NCBI RefSeq assembly: GCF_002954355.1
Contig: NZ_MQVV01000010.1
Location: 558,001-622,000 of the forward strand
Reading direction: 5' to 3'
DNA: 64,000 nt
Source of the DNA: Nonlabens tegetincola
GTDB taxonomy: Bacteria > Bacteroidota > Bacteroidia > Flavobacteriales > Flavobacteriaceae
In this document: piece by piece, positions 35,014-44,128 of the stretch
Layout of the letters: every line of letters begins with the position of its first letter
Numbering within the stretch: the stretch's first letter is position 1
Position numbers and translations under genes: made by a program
Notes under the pieces: generated by a model
What the model was told of the DNA's origin: nothing
Database searches by the model: none
Seen by the model: only the letters and a program-made list of their open reading frames with translations

Positions 35014-36390
35014 TTATTTTTTGATGAATTTGATTGATTGAGATCCATTATCACTTGAAGCTTTAATAATGTAGAAACCAGAATTCAGTTTAGATATATC
35101 TAGTGTTGAATCATTTAATGTTACATCTTTCATTAAATTTTGTCCTAATGCATTGAATATTTCAATATTATTTATAACTAATTCACTTTCAATTTCTAAG
35201 AAATTTTGTGCAGGGTTAGGACTGATTGTAAAAAAGTTAGCGTCTTTATCTTCAACTGAAGCGACATTTTCAGTTGTAAAAGACCATACAGGTTGATTTA
35301 ATGCTTCTACACCATTGTTTGTTGGTACAACCTGCCAGTAATAAGTTGTGTTCCCAGTTAAACTCAGAAATCTAGCAGCAGTATTGGTGAATGTAGTAGT
35401 CAAATCGTTTAAAGTAGTAGGACTATCACCTAATCTTATTGTATATGCAGTTGGTTGTTGACCACTAGGATCTTGCATCCAACTTATGTCTACGGCATTA
35501 TCTGGATTTCCGTCGTTGTTTCCATCAGTAGTGTCTACTGTTACATTTACAGCGCCATCCGCAGGTGTTGGTCCAATCGCATTTGTTGGAGGAGTTCCAG
35601 AAGGAGTTTCAGTTGTAAAAGACCAAACTGGGTTATTGGTTGAACTACCGCTTCCATTGATAGCGACGATCGACCAATAATAAGTGGTGTTAAAGTTATT
35701 TCCTGTAATTCTTACGCTAGTTCCTGTAAAAGTAGTTGCTTGAGTAAGATTATTCAAAGCAGCAGGGTCAGTACCGTATAGGATATCATATTCAGTTGCT
35801 GGAGAGCCTGTAGTTGAAGGAACCCAAGTAAGTTGAACTGCATTATCAGCAGCACCATCGTTGTTATTATCTGCTGTATCAATAGTTACATTTGTTGCCA
35901 TGTCAGCAGGAGTTGGCGTAGTTACTGAATTAGGCGGACCAGTTACAGGAACAAAACTAGCAGTAAAATCAAATGGAACCGTAGAAGACCATCTGTCTTC
36001 CCAAGCAATATAATAAGTTGTCCCACTTGTAACATTAAATGATCCAGTTGAAGTAAGGTTAGATGGGTAGCTCACATCATCGGTAAAACCTTCACAAACT
36101 AAACTTGAACATGATCCCGAATATACTGAGACTTGAGTATCTACGTTATTGTTTGCAGCTAAATCTGAACTTAAATTGAGCACACCATTTGCAGTAGCTG
36201 TATAAGAAAACCAAGCAGATCCCGTTGATTGTGCTGTATATCCTGTACAGTCAGGAGTAGCTACTGTAGTTCCATAGGCGGTAACTGTGTTGTTAGAAGT
36301 TAATGATATTGGTAAGGCGTTTGAACAATCGGATTGTGAAAAACCAATTGCGCTTAACAATAATAAGGTTAATAGAGTAATTTTTTTCAT
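35014..36390 (-). CDS. Secreted fibronectin type III-like protein with T9SS sorting domain
   Basis: The 458-residue protein has a signal peptide (about 1-19), a beta-rich N-terminal domain with paired cysteines (about 20-150), two similar domains of about 110 residues (about 153-263 and 265-375) and a type A sorting domain starting Ile-Ser-Pro-Asn-Pro (about 390). Each repeat begins with an Asp/Asn-rich segment such as Asp-Asn-Asn-Asn-Asp-Gly that looks calcium-binding and ends Pro-Val-Trp-Ser-Phe-Thr-Thr-Glu. It is probably a cell-surface or released adhesin or scaffold; no catalytic site is seen. Confidence 0.82.
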   Translation of the reverse strand: MKKITLLTLLLLSAIGFSQSDCSNALPISLTSNNTVTAYGTTVATPDCTGYTAQSTGSAWFSYTATANGVLNLSSDLAANNNVDTQVSVYSGSCSSLVCEGFTDDVSYPSNLTSTGSFNVTSGTTYYIAWEDRWSSTVPFDFTASFVPVTGPPNSVTTPTPADMATNVTIDTADNNNDGAADNAVQLTWVPSTTGSPATEYDILYGTDPAALNNLTQATTFTGTSVRITGNNFNTTYYWSIVAINGSGSSTNNPVWSFTTETPSGTPPTNAIGPTPADGAVNVTVDTTDGNNDGNPDNAVDISWMQDPSGQQPTAYTIRLGDSPTTLNDLTTTFTNTAARFLSLTGNTTYYWQVVPTNNGVEALNQPVWSFTTENVASVEDKDANFFTISPNPAQNFLEIESELVINNIEIFNALGQNLMKDVTLNDSTLDISKLNSGFYIIKASSDNGSQSIKFIKK

Positions 36391-36579
36391 GAGTTAAGTT
36401 TTATTAATAATCGTTAAAAATAGGAACTTTAATTGAGAAACGGGTTCATTTTTAACTGACTTAACGTTAAAAAACATTAAACAAATTTTATTTTAGATTA
36501 AATGTCATTTCATAGGATAATCTGTAAAAACAAAAGTTCACTTTTATGAATTCTATAAATTAATTAGAGCTTTTCTTAA

Positions 36580-36587
36580 TATTTTTG
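36580..36587 (+). promoter_or_regulatory. Promoter -7 box of the polyprenyl synthetase gene
   Basis: TATTTTTG is an exact TAnnTTTG match only 6 bp before the ATG at 36594, so the transcript is nearly leaderless. Confidence 0.6.
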
Positions 36588-36593
36588 CATCCC

Positions 36594-37571
36594 ATGAAGA
36601 TTGTTGAGCAAATTAAACAACCCATAGGTCATGAAATGGAACTTTTTGAGCAAAAGTTCAGACTTTCTATGGCATCTCGTATTCCATTGCTCAATAGGAT
36701 TACTCATTTTATTGTAAACCGTAAAGGGAAACAAATGAGACCCATGTTTGTTTTTCTAGTGGCCAAGATGATAGGTGGTGGACAAGTAAACGAACGCACT
36801 TATAGAGGTGCCGCGGTAATCGAACTTATTCATACCGCAACGCTAGTTCATGATGATGTGGTGGATGATAGCCTGAAAAGACGTGGTTTCTTTTCAGTAA
36901 ATGCTCTGTGGAAAAATAAAATTGCAGTTCTAGTAGGTGATTATTTACTGAGCAAAGGATTGTTATTGAGTATTGATAACGAGGATTTTGATTTGCTTAA
37001 AATAATCAGTGTAGCTGTGAGAGAGATGAGTGAGGGCGAGCTCTTACAGATTGAAAAAGCAAGACGTCTTGATATTACCGAAGAGGTTTATTACGATATA
37101 ATTAAAAAGAAAACCGCTACCTTAATAGCTGCATGTTGTAGTCTAGGAGCATGTGCAGTAGCCCCATCAAGCGACCATGTTGAGAAAATGCTCAAGTTTG
37201 GTGAACTTATAGGAACTGCTTTTCAAATCAAGGACGACCTCTTTGATTATGGGAACGAGCGTATAGGGAAACCTACGGGAATCGATATTAAAGAACAAAA
37301 GATGACCTTGCCACTCATTTACACATTAAATACTTGTAGTGCAGACAAGCGTAAATGGCTTATCAATTCGGTTAAACGCCACAACCGGGATAAAAAAAGA
37401 GTAAGAGAAGTGATTCAATTTGTCAAAGATCATGGCGGTCTGGATTATGCCATTAAAGCTATGTATCAATACAAGAATGCAGCTTTGGAGATTTTAAACA
37501 CTTATCCAGATTCTGAGTACAAACAATCTTTACGCATGATGGTAGATTATGTGATTGATCGTAAAAAATAA
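36594..37571 (+). CDS. Polyprenyl synthetase family protein (trans-isoprenyl diphosphate synthase)
   Basis: This enzyme extends allylic diphosphates with isopentenyl diphosphate, probably to the octaprenyl-like side chain of menaquinone. The 325-residue protein has both Asp-rich motifs: Val-His-Asp-Asp-Val-Val-Asp-Asp (about 80) and Lys-Asp-Asp-Leu-Phe-Asp-Tyr (about 210), plus Gly-Lys-Gln-Met-Arg-Pro at the start of the fold. Chain length cannot be read with certainty. I use ATG 36594; the TTG three codons upstream is part of the promoter box. Confidence 0.93.
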   Translation: MKIVEQIKQPIGHEMELFEQKFRLSMASRIPLLNRITHFIVNRKGKQMRPMFVFLVAKMIGGGQVNERTYRGAAVIELIHTATLVHDDVVDDSLKRRGFFSVNALWKNKIAVLVGDYLLSKGLLLSIDNEDFDLLKIISVAVREMSEGELLQIEKARRLDITEEVYYDIIKKKTATLIAACCSLGACAVAPSSDHVEKMLKFGELIGTAFQIKDDLFDYGNERIGKPTGIDIKEQKMTLPLIYTLNTCSADKRKWLINSVKRHNRDKKRVREVIQFVKDHGGLDYAIKAMYQYKNAALEILNTYPDSEYKQSLRMMVDYVIDRKK

Positions 37572-37583
37572 GTATGAAGCTTT

Positions 37584-37605
37584 TTACGCTTTCGCGAAAG
37601 CGTAA
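37584..37605. repeat. GCTTTCGCGAAAGC palindrome (copy 10, intergenic)
   Basis: A 22-bp perfect palindrome 12 bp after the polyprenyl synthetase stop, in the position where a terminator would be expected, but without a T run. Confidence 0.95.
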
Positions 37606-37693
37606 TTCAAATTATCCTTTTTTTAAAAACAAATCATACTACATTTAAGCAGGTATACCTTTTCATACTAATAGGTTACTCTATTAAAATGAG

Positions 37694-37701
37694 TACCTTT
37701 G
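37694..37701 (+). promoter_or_regulatory. Promoter -7 box of der
   Basis: TACCTTTG is an exact TAnnTTTG match 19 bp before the ATG. Confidence 0.58.
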
Positions 37702-37720
37702 CAAATGCTAAAAACAAGAG

Positions 37721-39022
37721 ATGAGTATAGTTGCGATTGTAGGAAGACCGAATGTAGGAAAATCTACCTTTTTTAATAGATTAATACAGCGTAGAGAAGC
37801 CATTACCGATGCCGTAAGTGGTGTGACTCGCGACAGGCATTATGGTAAAACCGACTGGAATGGCCGTGAGTTTTCTGTAATTGATACAGGTGGATATGTA
37901 ATAGGTAGCGACGATGTTTTTGAAGCGGAAATTGATAAACAGGTAGAGCTTGCAATTGATGAGGCTGATGCGGTCATTTTTATGGTAGATGCGGAAGATG
38001 GAATTACCAGCATGGATGAGGATGTTGCAAAAATTCTTAGAAAAGTTACAAAACCTATATTTCTTGTAGTAAATAAAGTAGACAACGTACAGCGCATTCA
38101 AGATGCGTATGAATTTTACAATTTAGGTCTAGGTGATTATTTCAATATCTCTAGTATAAATGGAAGTGGTACAGGTGATTTACTAGATGCTGTAGTTGAA
38201 AAGTTGCCAGAAAAGGAAGAAATTGAAGAGGAAGAATTACCTCGTTTTGCCGTTGTAGGTAGACCAAATGCTGGTAAATCATCCTTTATTAACGCTCTAA
38301 TAGGTGAAGATCGTTATATAGTAACTGATATCGCAGGAACAACTCGTGATTCTATTGATACAAAATATAATAGATTTGGTTTTGAGTTTAATCTAGTAGA
38401 TACTGCTGGAATACGACGTAAAAAGAAGGTTAAGGAAGATCTTGAGTTTTATAGCGTTATGCGTAGTGTAAGGGCTATAGAGCATTGTGATGTTTGTTTA
38501 CTCGTTTTAGACGCAACAAGAGGATTTGACGGTCAGGTTCAAAATATTTTTTGGCTTGCAGAACGTAATAGAAAAGGGATAGTTATTCTGGTGAATAAAT
38601 GGGACCTTGTAGAAAAGGAAACCAATACGATGCGAGATTTTGAAGCTCAAATTCGCCGTGAGATGGAACCTTTTACTGATGTTCCTATTGTTTTTATGTC
38701 GGTTTTAAACAAACAGAGAATTTACAAAGCGATTGAAACAGCTGTAGAGGTCTATAAAAACAGGTCAAAGAAAATAAAAACAAGCAAACTTAATGAGGTT
38801 ATGTTGCCTATCATTGAGAACAGACCACCGCCTTCAACCAAAGGGAAATATGTTAAAATCAAGTTCGTAACCCAATTACCAACTCCACAACCCCAATTTG
38901 CCTTCTTTTGTAATTTACCACAATATGTAAGAGAGCCTTACAAAAGATATCTGGAAAATCAGTTGAGAGAACATTTTGATTTTACAGGAGTTCCAGTAAG
39001 CGTTTACATGAGAAAAAAATAA
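37721..39022 (+). CDS. der: Ribosome biogenesis GTPase Der
   Basis: Der (EngA) has two GTPase domains in tandem and acts in 50S subunit assembly. Domain 1 begins Gly-Arg-Pro-Asn-Val-Gly-Lys-Ser (about residue 8) and domain 2 Gly-Arg-Pro-Asn-Ala-Gly-Lys-Ser (about 181); each has Asp-Thr-x-Gly and Asn-Lys-x-Asp motifs. A KH-like C-terminal domain completes the 433 residues, a normal length. It has its own promoter. Confidence 0.97.
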   Translation: MSIVAIVGRPNVGKSTFFNRLIQRREAITDAVSGVTRDRHYGKTDWNGREFSVIDTGGYVIGSDDVFEAEIDKQVELAIDEADAVIFMVDAEDGITSMDEDVAKILRKVTKPIFLVVNKVDNVQRIQDAYEFYNLGLGDYFNISSINGSGTGDLLDAVVEKLPEKEEIEEEELPRFAVVGRPNAGKSSFINALIGEDRYIVTDIAGTTRDSIDTKYNRFGFEFNLVDTAGIRRKKKVKEDLEFYSVMRSVRAIEHCDVCLLVLDATRGFDGQVQNIFWLAERNRKGIVILVNKWDLVEKETNTMRDFEAQIRREMEPFTDVPIVFMSVLNKQRIYKAIETAVEVYKNRSKKIKTSKLNEVMLPIIENRPPPSTKGKYVKIKFVTQLPTPQPQFAFFCNLPQYVREPYKRYLENQLREHFDFTGVPVSVYMRKK

Positions 39023-39058
39023 AAGGGCAATAGTTTGAATTAGTTTTCGTTTGTAAAT

Positions 39059-39066
39059 TACATTTG
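39059..39066 (+). promoter_or_regulatory. Promoter -7 box of the outer-membrane barrel gene
   Basis: TACATTTG is an exact TAnnTTTG match 18 bp before the ATG; TTTG at 39034-39037 lies 21 bp upstream. Confidence 0.58.
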
Positions 39067-39084
39067 CTATGAAACTAACCAATC

Positions 39085-41847
39085 ATGAAAAATTTGCTAT
39101 TTACGCTGGTATTGATGACCAGTGCAGTTCTATTTGCCCAAAAAATAGAAATTAAAGGAGTTGTATTGGACTCCTTGTCAAATACAGGTTTACAAAGTGC
39201 AACCGTATTTGCTGAAGCTAAAAAAGACGCTACCTTAATTGCCTACTCGATAACTGATGAAAATGGCGCATTTACTATAAGTGGTAACACAAGTGTCGAT
39301 AGTCTAGTATTTTACGCCTCGTATCAAGGGTATAAAGAGTTTAGAAAAGAGCTCTTTATAAAGGATAACCGGGAAATAGATTTAGGAAAAATATCTTTAA
39401 GTAATCAAGTAGAAGAATTGGAAGGTGTGCTTGTAAATGCCAAAGCTGCCCCCATTCGAATTAAACAAGATACTTTAGAGTTTAATGCTGGATCATTCAA
39501 ATCAAAAGAAAACGCTACACTAGAGGATTTACTAGAAAAATTACCAGGTGTAGAAATAGATAAAGATGGCACCATAAAGGTAAATGGTAAAAAGGTCAAT
39601 AAATTATTAGTAAACGGAAAAGAGTTTTTTGGGAGTGATCCCAAAATTGCACTTAAGAATTTACCTAAGGAGATTATTGATAAAATTCAAGTAACTGAAT
39701 CTAAGACAGAAGAACAAAAAATTCTCAAAGAGAAAAGTGATAACAATGAGGCAGAAATTAACGTTGTCATTGCCGAAGATAAGAACAAAGGTTTTTTCTC
39801 TAGATTCACTGCTGGCGCTGGAACTGATGAACGATACTCCTTGAGTGGTATTGCTAATTATTTTAACAAGGATCTTCGTATCAGTGTACTAGGAGCTGGT
39901 AACAATATAAATTCACCTGGTTTTAGCTTTGATGAAGTGTTTGATGCAATGGGAAGTCAGGCATTCTCAATATCCAGAAGTTCAAACGGTTCCTTTGGTG
40001 TTAATGGATTCAACTTCGGTGGTAGTGGTGATGGTATTACTACTAGTCAAAGTGGCGGAATCAATATTTCTAATGACTGGGGTAAGAAGGTAGAATTAAG
40101 TGCAAATTATTTTTACGGAGGCAGTGAAACGATAAGCGCCACCCAATCGAGAAGAGAAACCTTTTTACCTGATCGTAGTTTTATCAATAATTCCTCAAAT
40201 GATTCTAGATCAGACGGTTTTAATCACAGAATGCGTGCAGAATTAAAGGTTAGGCCAGATACTCTAACGACTATAACTTTTACACCTGAATTTAATTCGA
40301 GTCAAAATCAAAGTAATTCCAGTAGCAATTCAATTGCATCAAATCCCGACGGAAGTATAATTAATGACGTGGAAACTTTAAGCTCCGACGATTCTGAGTC
40401 AACAAATTTCAGTGGGAACTTTTATGTTTTTAGAGGAACTTTAGGCAAAAAATGGAGTTTTTCAGCTAGTGGTAATTTATCCTTGAATAATTCTGACAAT
40501 CTCAATGATTTTAATAGTACAAGGAATACTTTTGGATCTTCACCTAGCACTGAAATCCAAAATCAACTAATTGATCAGGAAAATAACATTAGGTCATATA
40601 GAATAGCACCCAAGATTAATTATAAGGTTCATGACTCATTAAGCTTTTTTACTGAGTATACCTATAGGAATCAAAATCAGGAAAATATACGAAGCGTATT
40701 TGATAGAGATTCGGGTACGAATTTATTTAATCAAGCACAAAGTACTGATCAGGAAATTAATACCTTGGAACAACGGGCCGTATTAGGAGGAAGATATAAG
40801 TTGGGCAAATACAGATTGAATCTTTCTACAGGTTTTATACGACAAAGTTTAGATAATAATGATGGTCTTAGATCATTTGACTTTGAAAAAGAATTTACTA
40901 ACCCTTATTTGAACGCCAGGATTACTAAAAGTTTTGGAGAAAATGGTTATCTAAGTTTGAGCTTTAGGAATGATATTAGTCTACCAGCAGCAAATCAATT
41001 ACAGCCTGCTGAAGATAGAACAAACCCTCAAAACATTATAATAGGTAATCCGGATTTGAATGCTATAAAAAATAATCGTGTGAATTTCTACTATAGCGAT
41101 TATAACTGGAAAGAGCAATCTGGATTATATGCCGGTGGATCTTTAAACTTTGTAAACGATAGAGTTGTAGCAAGTACCATAACAGATGAAAATCTGATTA
41201 GGACGACAACTTATACCAATGTTGATGGTGTGTTTAATTCATATGTTTATGTGAGTTACAGCAAAAGTTGGAAAAAAGACAATTCAAAAATTAAAGTAGG
41301 ATCAGGTCTAGATGTAGGTTATGATGAGAACAAAGGTTTTACACAGAATATCCTATTTACTACAAAAAGTACAAGAATTAACCCTAGAGTATATGTGAGT
41401 TATGATATCGATGATTTATTGGACGTAAAATTGTCCTATGATCCTAGTTTTAATAAAACTAAATTTGATAACGCGCCATTTCAAGAGCAAGATTTTACTA
41501 ATCAACAAGTATCAATCGACCTAACTACATACTGGCCTAAAAAGGTCACTTTTGGGCTAAGAGGTGAGTATAATAAGTTTGGGAATATAGAAGCTGGGTT
41601 TGATGATGATTCCTTGATTCTAATAGGTAGCTTAGGTTACTCGTTTGCAAATGATAAGGCTAATTTTAAAGTTAAAGCCTATGATATTCTCAATCAAGTA
41701 ATAGGTACAAGACGAACTGTAGCTAGTGATTATGTTCAGGATACTAATACTTTAGTATTACAACAATACTTCATGTTTAGTTTTACGTATAAACTTTCAA
41801 CTTTTACTAAAAAGAAATCGGAGAATTCAATCATTTTTATGGATTGA
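39085..41847 (+). CDS. Outer-membrane beta-barrel protein with carboxypeptidase-regulatory and plug-like domains
   Basis: After a signal peptide (about 1-18), residues 20-110 form a carboxypeptidase-regulatory-like beta sandwich, residues 120-225 a plug-like domain with the Leu-Pro-Gly-Val-Glu-Ile-Asp motif and a Lys-Lys-Val-Asn-Lys-Leu-Leu-Val-Asn-Gly segment, and the rest (about 240-920) a barrel of alternating strands. This is the arrangement of the OMP_b-brl_3 type TonB-dependent-receptor relatives of Bacteroidota. The ligand is unknown. No SusD-like partner is next to it. It has its own promoter, and a long hairpin overlaps its stop codon. Confidence 0.85.
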   Translation: MKNLLFTLVLMTSAVLFAQKIEIKGVVLDSLSNTGLQSATVFAEAKKDATLIAYSITDENGAFTISGNTSVDSLVFYASYQGYKEFRKELFIKDNREIDLGKISLSNQVEELEGVLVNAKAAPIRIKQDTLEFNAGSFKSKENATLEDLLEKLPGVEIDKDGTIKVNGKKVNKLLVNGKEFFGSDPKIALKNLPKEIIDKIQVTESKTEEQKILKEKSDNNEAEINVVIAEDKNKGFFSRFTAGAGTDERYSLSGIANYFNKDLRISVLGAGNNINSPGFSFDEVFDAMGSQAFSISRSSNGSFGVNGFNFGGSGDGITTSQSGGINISNDWGKKVELSANYFYGGSETISATQSRRETFLPDRSFINNSSNDSRSDGFNHRMRAELKVRPDTLTTITFTPEFNSSQNQSNSSSNSIASNPDGSIINDVETLSSDDSESTNFSGNFYVFRGTLGKKWSFSASGNLSLNNSDNLNDFNSTRNTFGSSPSTEIQNQLIDQENNIRSYRIAPKINYKVHDSLSFFTEYTYRNQNQENIRSVFDRDSGTNLFNQAQSTDQEINTLEQRAVLGGRYKLGKYRLNLSTGFIRQSLDNNDGLRSFDFEKEFTNPYLNARITKSFGENGYLSLSFRNDISLPAANQLQPAEDRTNPQNIIIGNPDLNAIKNNRVNFYYSDYNWKEQSGLYAGGSLNFVNDRVVASTITDENLIRTTTYTNVDGVFNSYVYVSYSKSWKKDNSKIKVGSGLDVGYDENKGFTQNILFTTKSTRINPRVYVSYDIDDLLDVKLSYDPSFNKTKFDNAPFQEQDFTNQQVSIDLTTYWPKKVTFGLRGEYNKFGNIEAGFDDDSLILIGSLGYSFANDKANFKVKAYDILNQVIGTRRTVASDYVQDTNTLVLQQYFMFSFTYKLSTFTKKKSENSIIFMD

Positions 41848-41886
41848 TAACTGAGTACCATAAATAATATATGGTACTCAGTTATC
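41846..41886 (+). terminator. Long hairpin overlapping the stop codon of the barrel gene
   Basis: A perfect 16-bp stem (41846-41861 with 41871-41886) with a 9-nt loop begins inside the TGA stop. No T run follows, so it may be a terminator of unusual type or an mRNA-stabilising structure. Confidence 0.6.
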
Positions 41887-41951
41887 ACAGTATATTATTG
41901 GGTTATTGATTAACTTGCGCGGTTAAATAATAAGCCCTGCAACGTTTCCCT

Positions 41952-42638
41952 ATCATACGAGTAATTATTCCTGCCTACAATGAACAAGATTCGATAGGTC
42001 ATGTGATAAAAGATATTCCAAAAATTGTGACAGAAGTTGTCGTTTGTAGTAACAACTCAAGCGATGATACCGTCCTAGTAGCTAGAAATGCTGGTGCTAC
42101 TGTGGTTGAGGAGCCAAATCCTGGCTACGGAAATGCATGTTTAAAAGCAATGGACTACATAGCGCAATTAAATGAGCGCACAGATATTATTGTTTTTTTA
42201 GATGGTGACTATAGTGATTATCCAGAACAGTTAATTGAGCTAGTGAATCCTATAATAAACGACGATATTGATGTAGTAATTGGAGCTAGGGTTTCACATT
42301 TGCGTGAAAAGGGAAGTATGACACTACCTCAAATATTTGGAAATTGGTTGGCAACTACCCTTATGAAATGGATGTTTGCAAGTAAATTTACAGACCTTGG
42401 CCCGTTCAGAGCTATCAAATATGATAAGCTATTAGCCTTGAATATGCAGGATAAAACTTACGGTTGGACTGTAGAATTACAGCTTAAGGCTCTAAAGAAT
42501 AACTATACCTATTGTGAGATTCCTATGAAGTACCGCAATAGAATAGGAGTGTCAAAGGTGTCAGGTACTGTTAAAGGTGCTATCTTTGCAGGCGTTAAAA
42601 TTTTAACGTGGATTTTTAAATACGGTATTAGGAAATGA
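41952..42638 (+). CDS. Family 2 glycosyltransferase, dolichyl-phosphate mannose synthase-like
   Basis: This GT-A enzyme resembles polyprenyl-phosphate sugar synthases, which charge a lipid carrier with a sugar at the inner face of the membrane. It has Ile-Ile-Pro-Ala-Tyr-Asn-Glu at the start, the Asp-Gly-Asp motif near residue 80 and a C-terminal Gly-Val-Ser-Lys-Val-Ser-Gly. The open frame extends upstream of the first GTG (42003), and the essential first strand is encoded there, so the true start must be earlier. No ATG, GTG or TTG is available; ATC at 41952 (one base from ATG) is in the expected place, and CTG at 41937 is the alternative. It overlaps the next gene by 4 bp. Confidence 0.82.
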   Translation: MIRVIIPAYNEQDSIGHVIKDIPKIVTEVVVCSNNSSDDTVLVARNAGATVVEEPNPGYGNACLKAMDYIAQLNERTDIIVFLDGDYSDYPEQLIELVNPIINDDIDVVIGARVSHLREKGSMTLPQIFGNWLATTLMKWMFASKFTDLGPFRAIKYDKLLALNMQDKTYGWTVELQLKALKNNYTYCEIPMKYRNRIGVSKVSGTVKGAIFAGVKILTWIFKYGIRK

Positions 42639-44128
42639 TTTTTGAGTGGATATGTATTGTGATTTATTCTATAGCATTAATATTAATTATGCTTTATGCT
42701 TTTGCGCAACTCAATCTGCTGGTTAACTACTTAAAAGCCCGTAAAAATCAAACAGATAACGATCCCGTTTTTGATTTGACAAACACTGCCGAGGTTCCAT
42801 TTGTAACCATACAATTACCAGTTTTTAACGAAGCTTACGTTATGGAGCGACTGCTAGATAATATTGCTTTAATGGATTATCCTAGACATAAGTTAGAGAT
42901 TCAAGTATTAGATGATTCTACGGATGAGACAGTTAAAACCACTGCAGCACATGTTGAAAAACTGGCTGCAACTGGATTAGATATTAAACACATCACTAGG
43001 ACAAATCGTGTTGGATTTAAGGCAGGAGCTCTTAAAGAAGGTTTAGAAATCGCAAAAGGTGAATTCATAGCTATTTTTGATGCAGACTTCTTGCCGGAGT
43101 CTGATTGGCTTAAAAAAACCGTAATCTATTTTAAAAACCCTGAAATAGGAGTAGTTCAAACTCGTTGGGGTCATTTGAATAGAGATTTTTCCATTTTAAC
43201 TCAAGTTCAAGCCTTTGCTCTCGATGCTCATTTTACTCTAGAGCAGGTTGGAAGGAATAGTAAAGGACATTTTATCAATTTTAATGGTACCGCAGGAATA
43301 TGGCGTAAACAAACCATTATCGAGGCAGGAAATTGGGAAGGAGATACCCTAACCGAAGATCTAGATCTAAGTTATCGAGCGCAGCTCAAAGGTTGGAAAT
43401 TTAAATATTTAGAGGATGTAACTACACCAGCAGAGTTACCTATTGTTTTAAGTGCTGCTCGATCACAGCAATTCAGATGGAATAAAGGCGGTGCCGAAAA
43501 CTTTAGGAAAATGGCAAAACGCGTGGTGTCCAACAAGTCACTATCTTTTAAGTCAAAAGTCCACGGTATATTACATCTATTGAATAGTACTATGTTTTTA
43601 AACGTACTTATAGTAGGTGTTTTAAGCGTTCCCATGTTGTTCATTAAAAATACTTACGCTCACCTAGCGCCTTACTTTTATGCAATGAGCTTTTTTGTTC
43701 TTAGCTCAATTATCTTTTTTATATGTTATTGGTTCATGTATAAAAACACCTATGGTGGTGGTTTTAAAAACTTCATTTCCTACATTGGAATGTTTTTCAC
43801 CTTTTTCTCGATTGCTATGGGATTCTCATTACATAATTCTATAGCTGTTATTGAAGGTCATATAGGTAAACGCAGCGAATTTGTGCGCACTCCAAAGTTT
43901 AATCTAGCAGCAGTAGGAAAAAATTGGAAATCCAATAAATATCTACGAAAAAACTTAAGTAAAAATCTAATTATTGAGTTTTTATTGATTCTCTATTTTG
44001 CGTTTGGAATTGTTGCAGCTTTTTATGTAGGTGATCAAGGTGGAGACTTTGGATTACTTCCTTTCCATTTGATGTTAATGATTGGGTTTGGATTCGTTTT
44101 TATTCGCAGTTTAACAGATAAACAATAA
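42635..44128 (+). CDS. Processive family 2 glycosyltransferase (cellulose synthase/glucomannan synthase-like)
   Basis: The 497-residue membrane enzyme has an N-terminal helix (about 4-30), a GT-A domain with Gln-Leu-Pro-Val-Phe-Asn-Glu, Val-Leu-Asp-Asp-Ser-Thr-Asp, Asp-Ala-Asp and Thr-Glu-Asp-Leu-Asp, and the Gln-Gln-Phe-Arg-Trp motif of processive synthases near residue 280. Four membrane helices follow (about 315-495). It may make or extend a beta-linked glycan or a glycolipid; the acceptor is unknown. Start and stop overlap both neighbours (ATGA and TAATG), showing a tightly coupled operon. Confidence 0.88.
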   Translation: MIFEWICIVIYSIALILIMLYAFAQLNLLVNYLKARKNQTDNDPVFDLTNTAEVPFVTIQLPVFNEAYVMERLLDNIALMDYPRHKLEIQVLDDSTDETVKTTAAHVEKLAATGLDIKHITRTNRVGFKAGALKEGLEIAKGEFIAIFDADFLPESDWLKKTVIYFKNPEIGVVQTRWGHLNRDFSILTQVQAFALDAHFTLEQVGRNSKGHFINFNGTAGIWRKQTIIEAGNWEGDTLTEDLDLSYRAQLKGWKFKYLEDVTTPAELPIVLSAARSQQFRWNKGGAENFRKMAKRVVSNKSLSFKSKVHGILHLLNSTMFLNVLIVGVLSVPMLFIKNTYAHLAPYFYAMSFFVLSSIIFFICYWFMYKNTYGGGFKNFISYIGMFFTFFSIAMGFSLHNSIAVIEGHIGKRSEFVRTPKFNLAAVGKNWKSNKYLRKNLSKNLIIEFLLILYFAFGIVAAFYVGDQGGDFGLLPFHLMLMIGFGFVFIRSLTDKQ

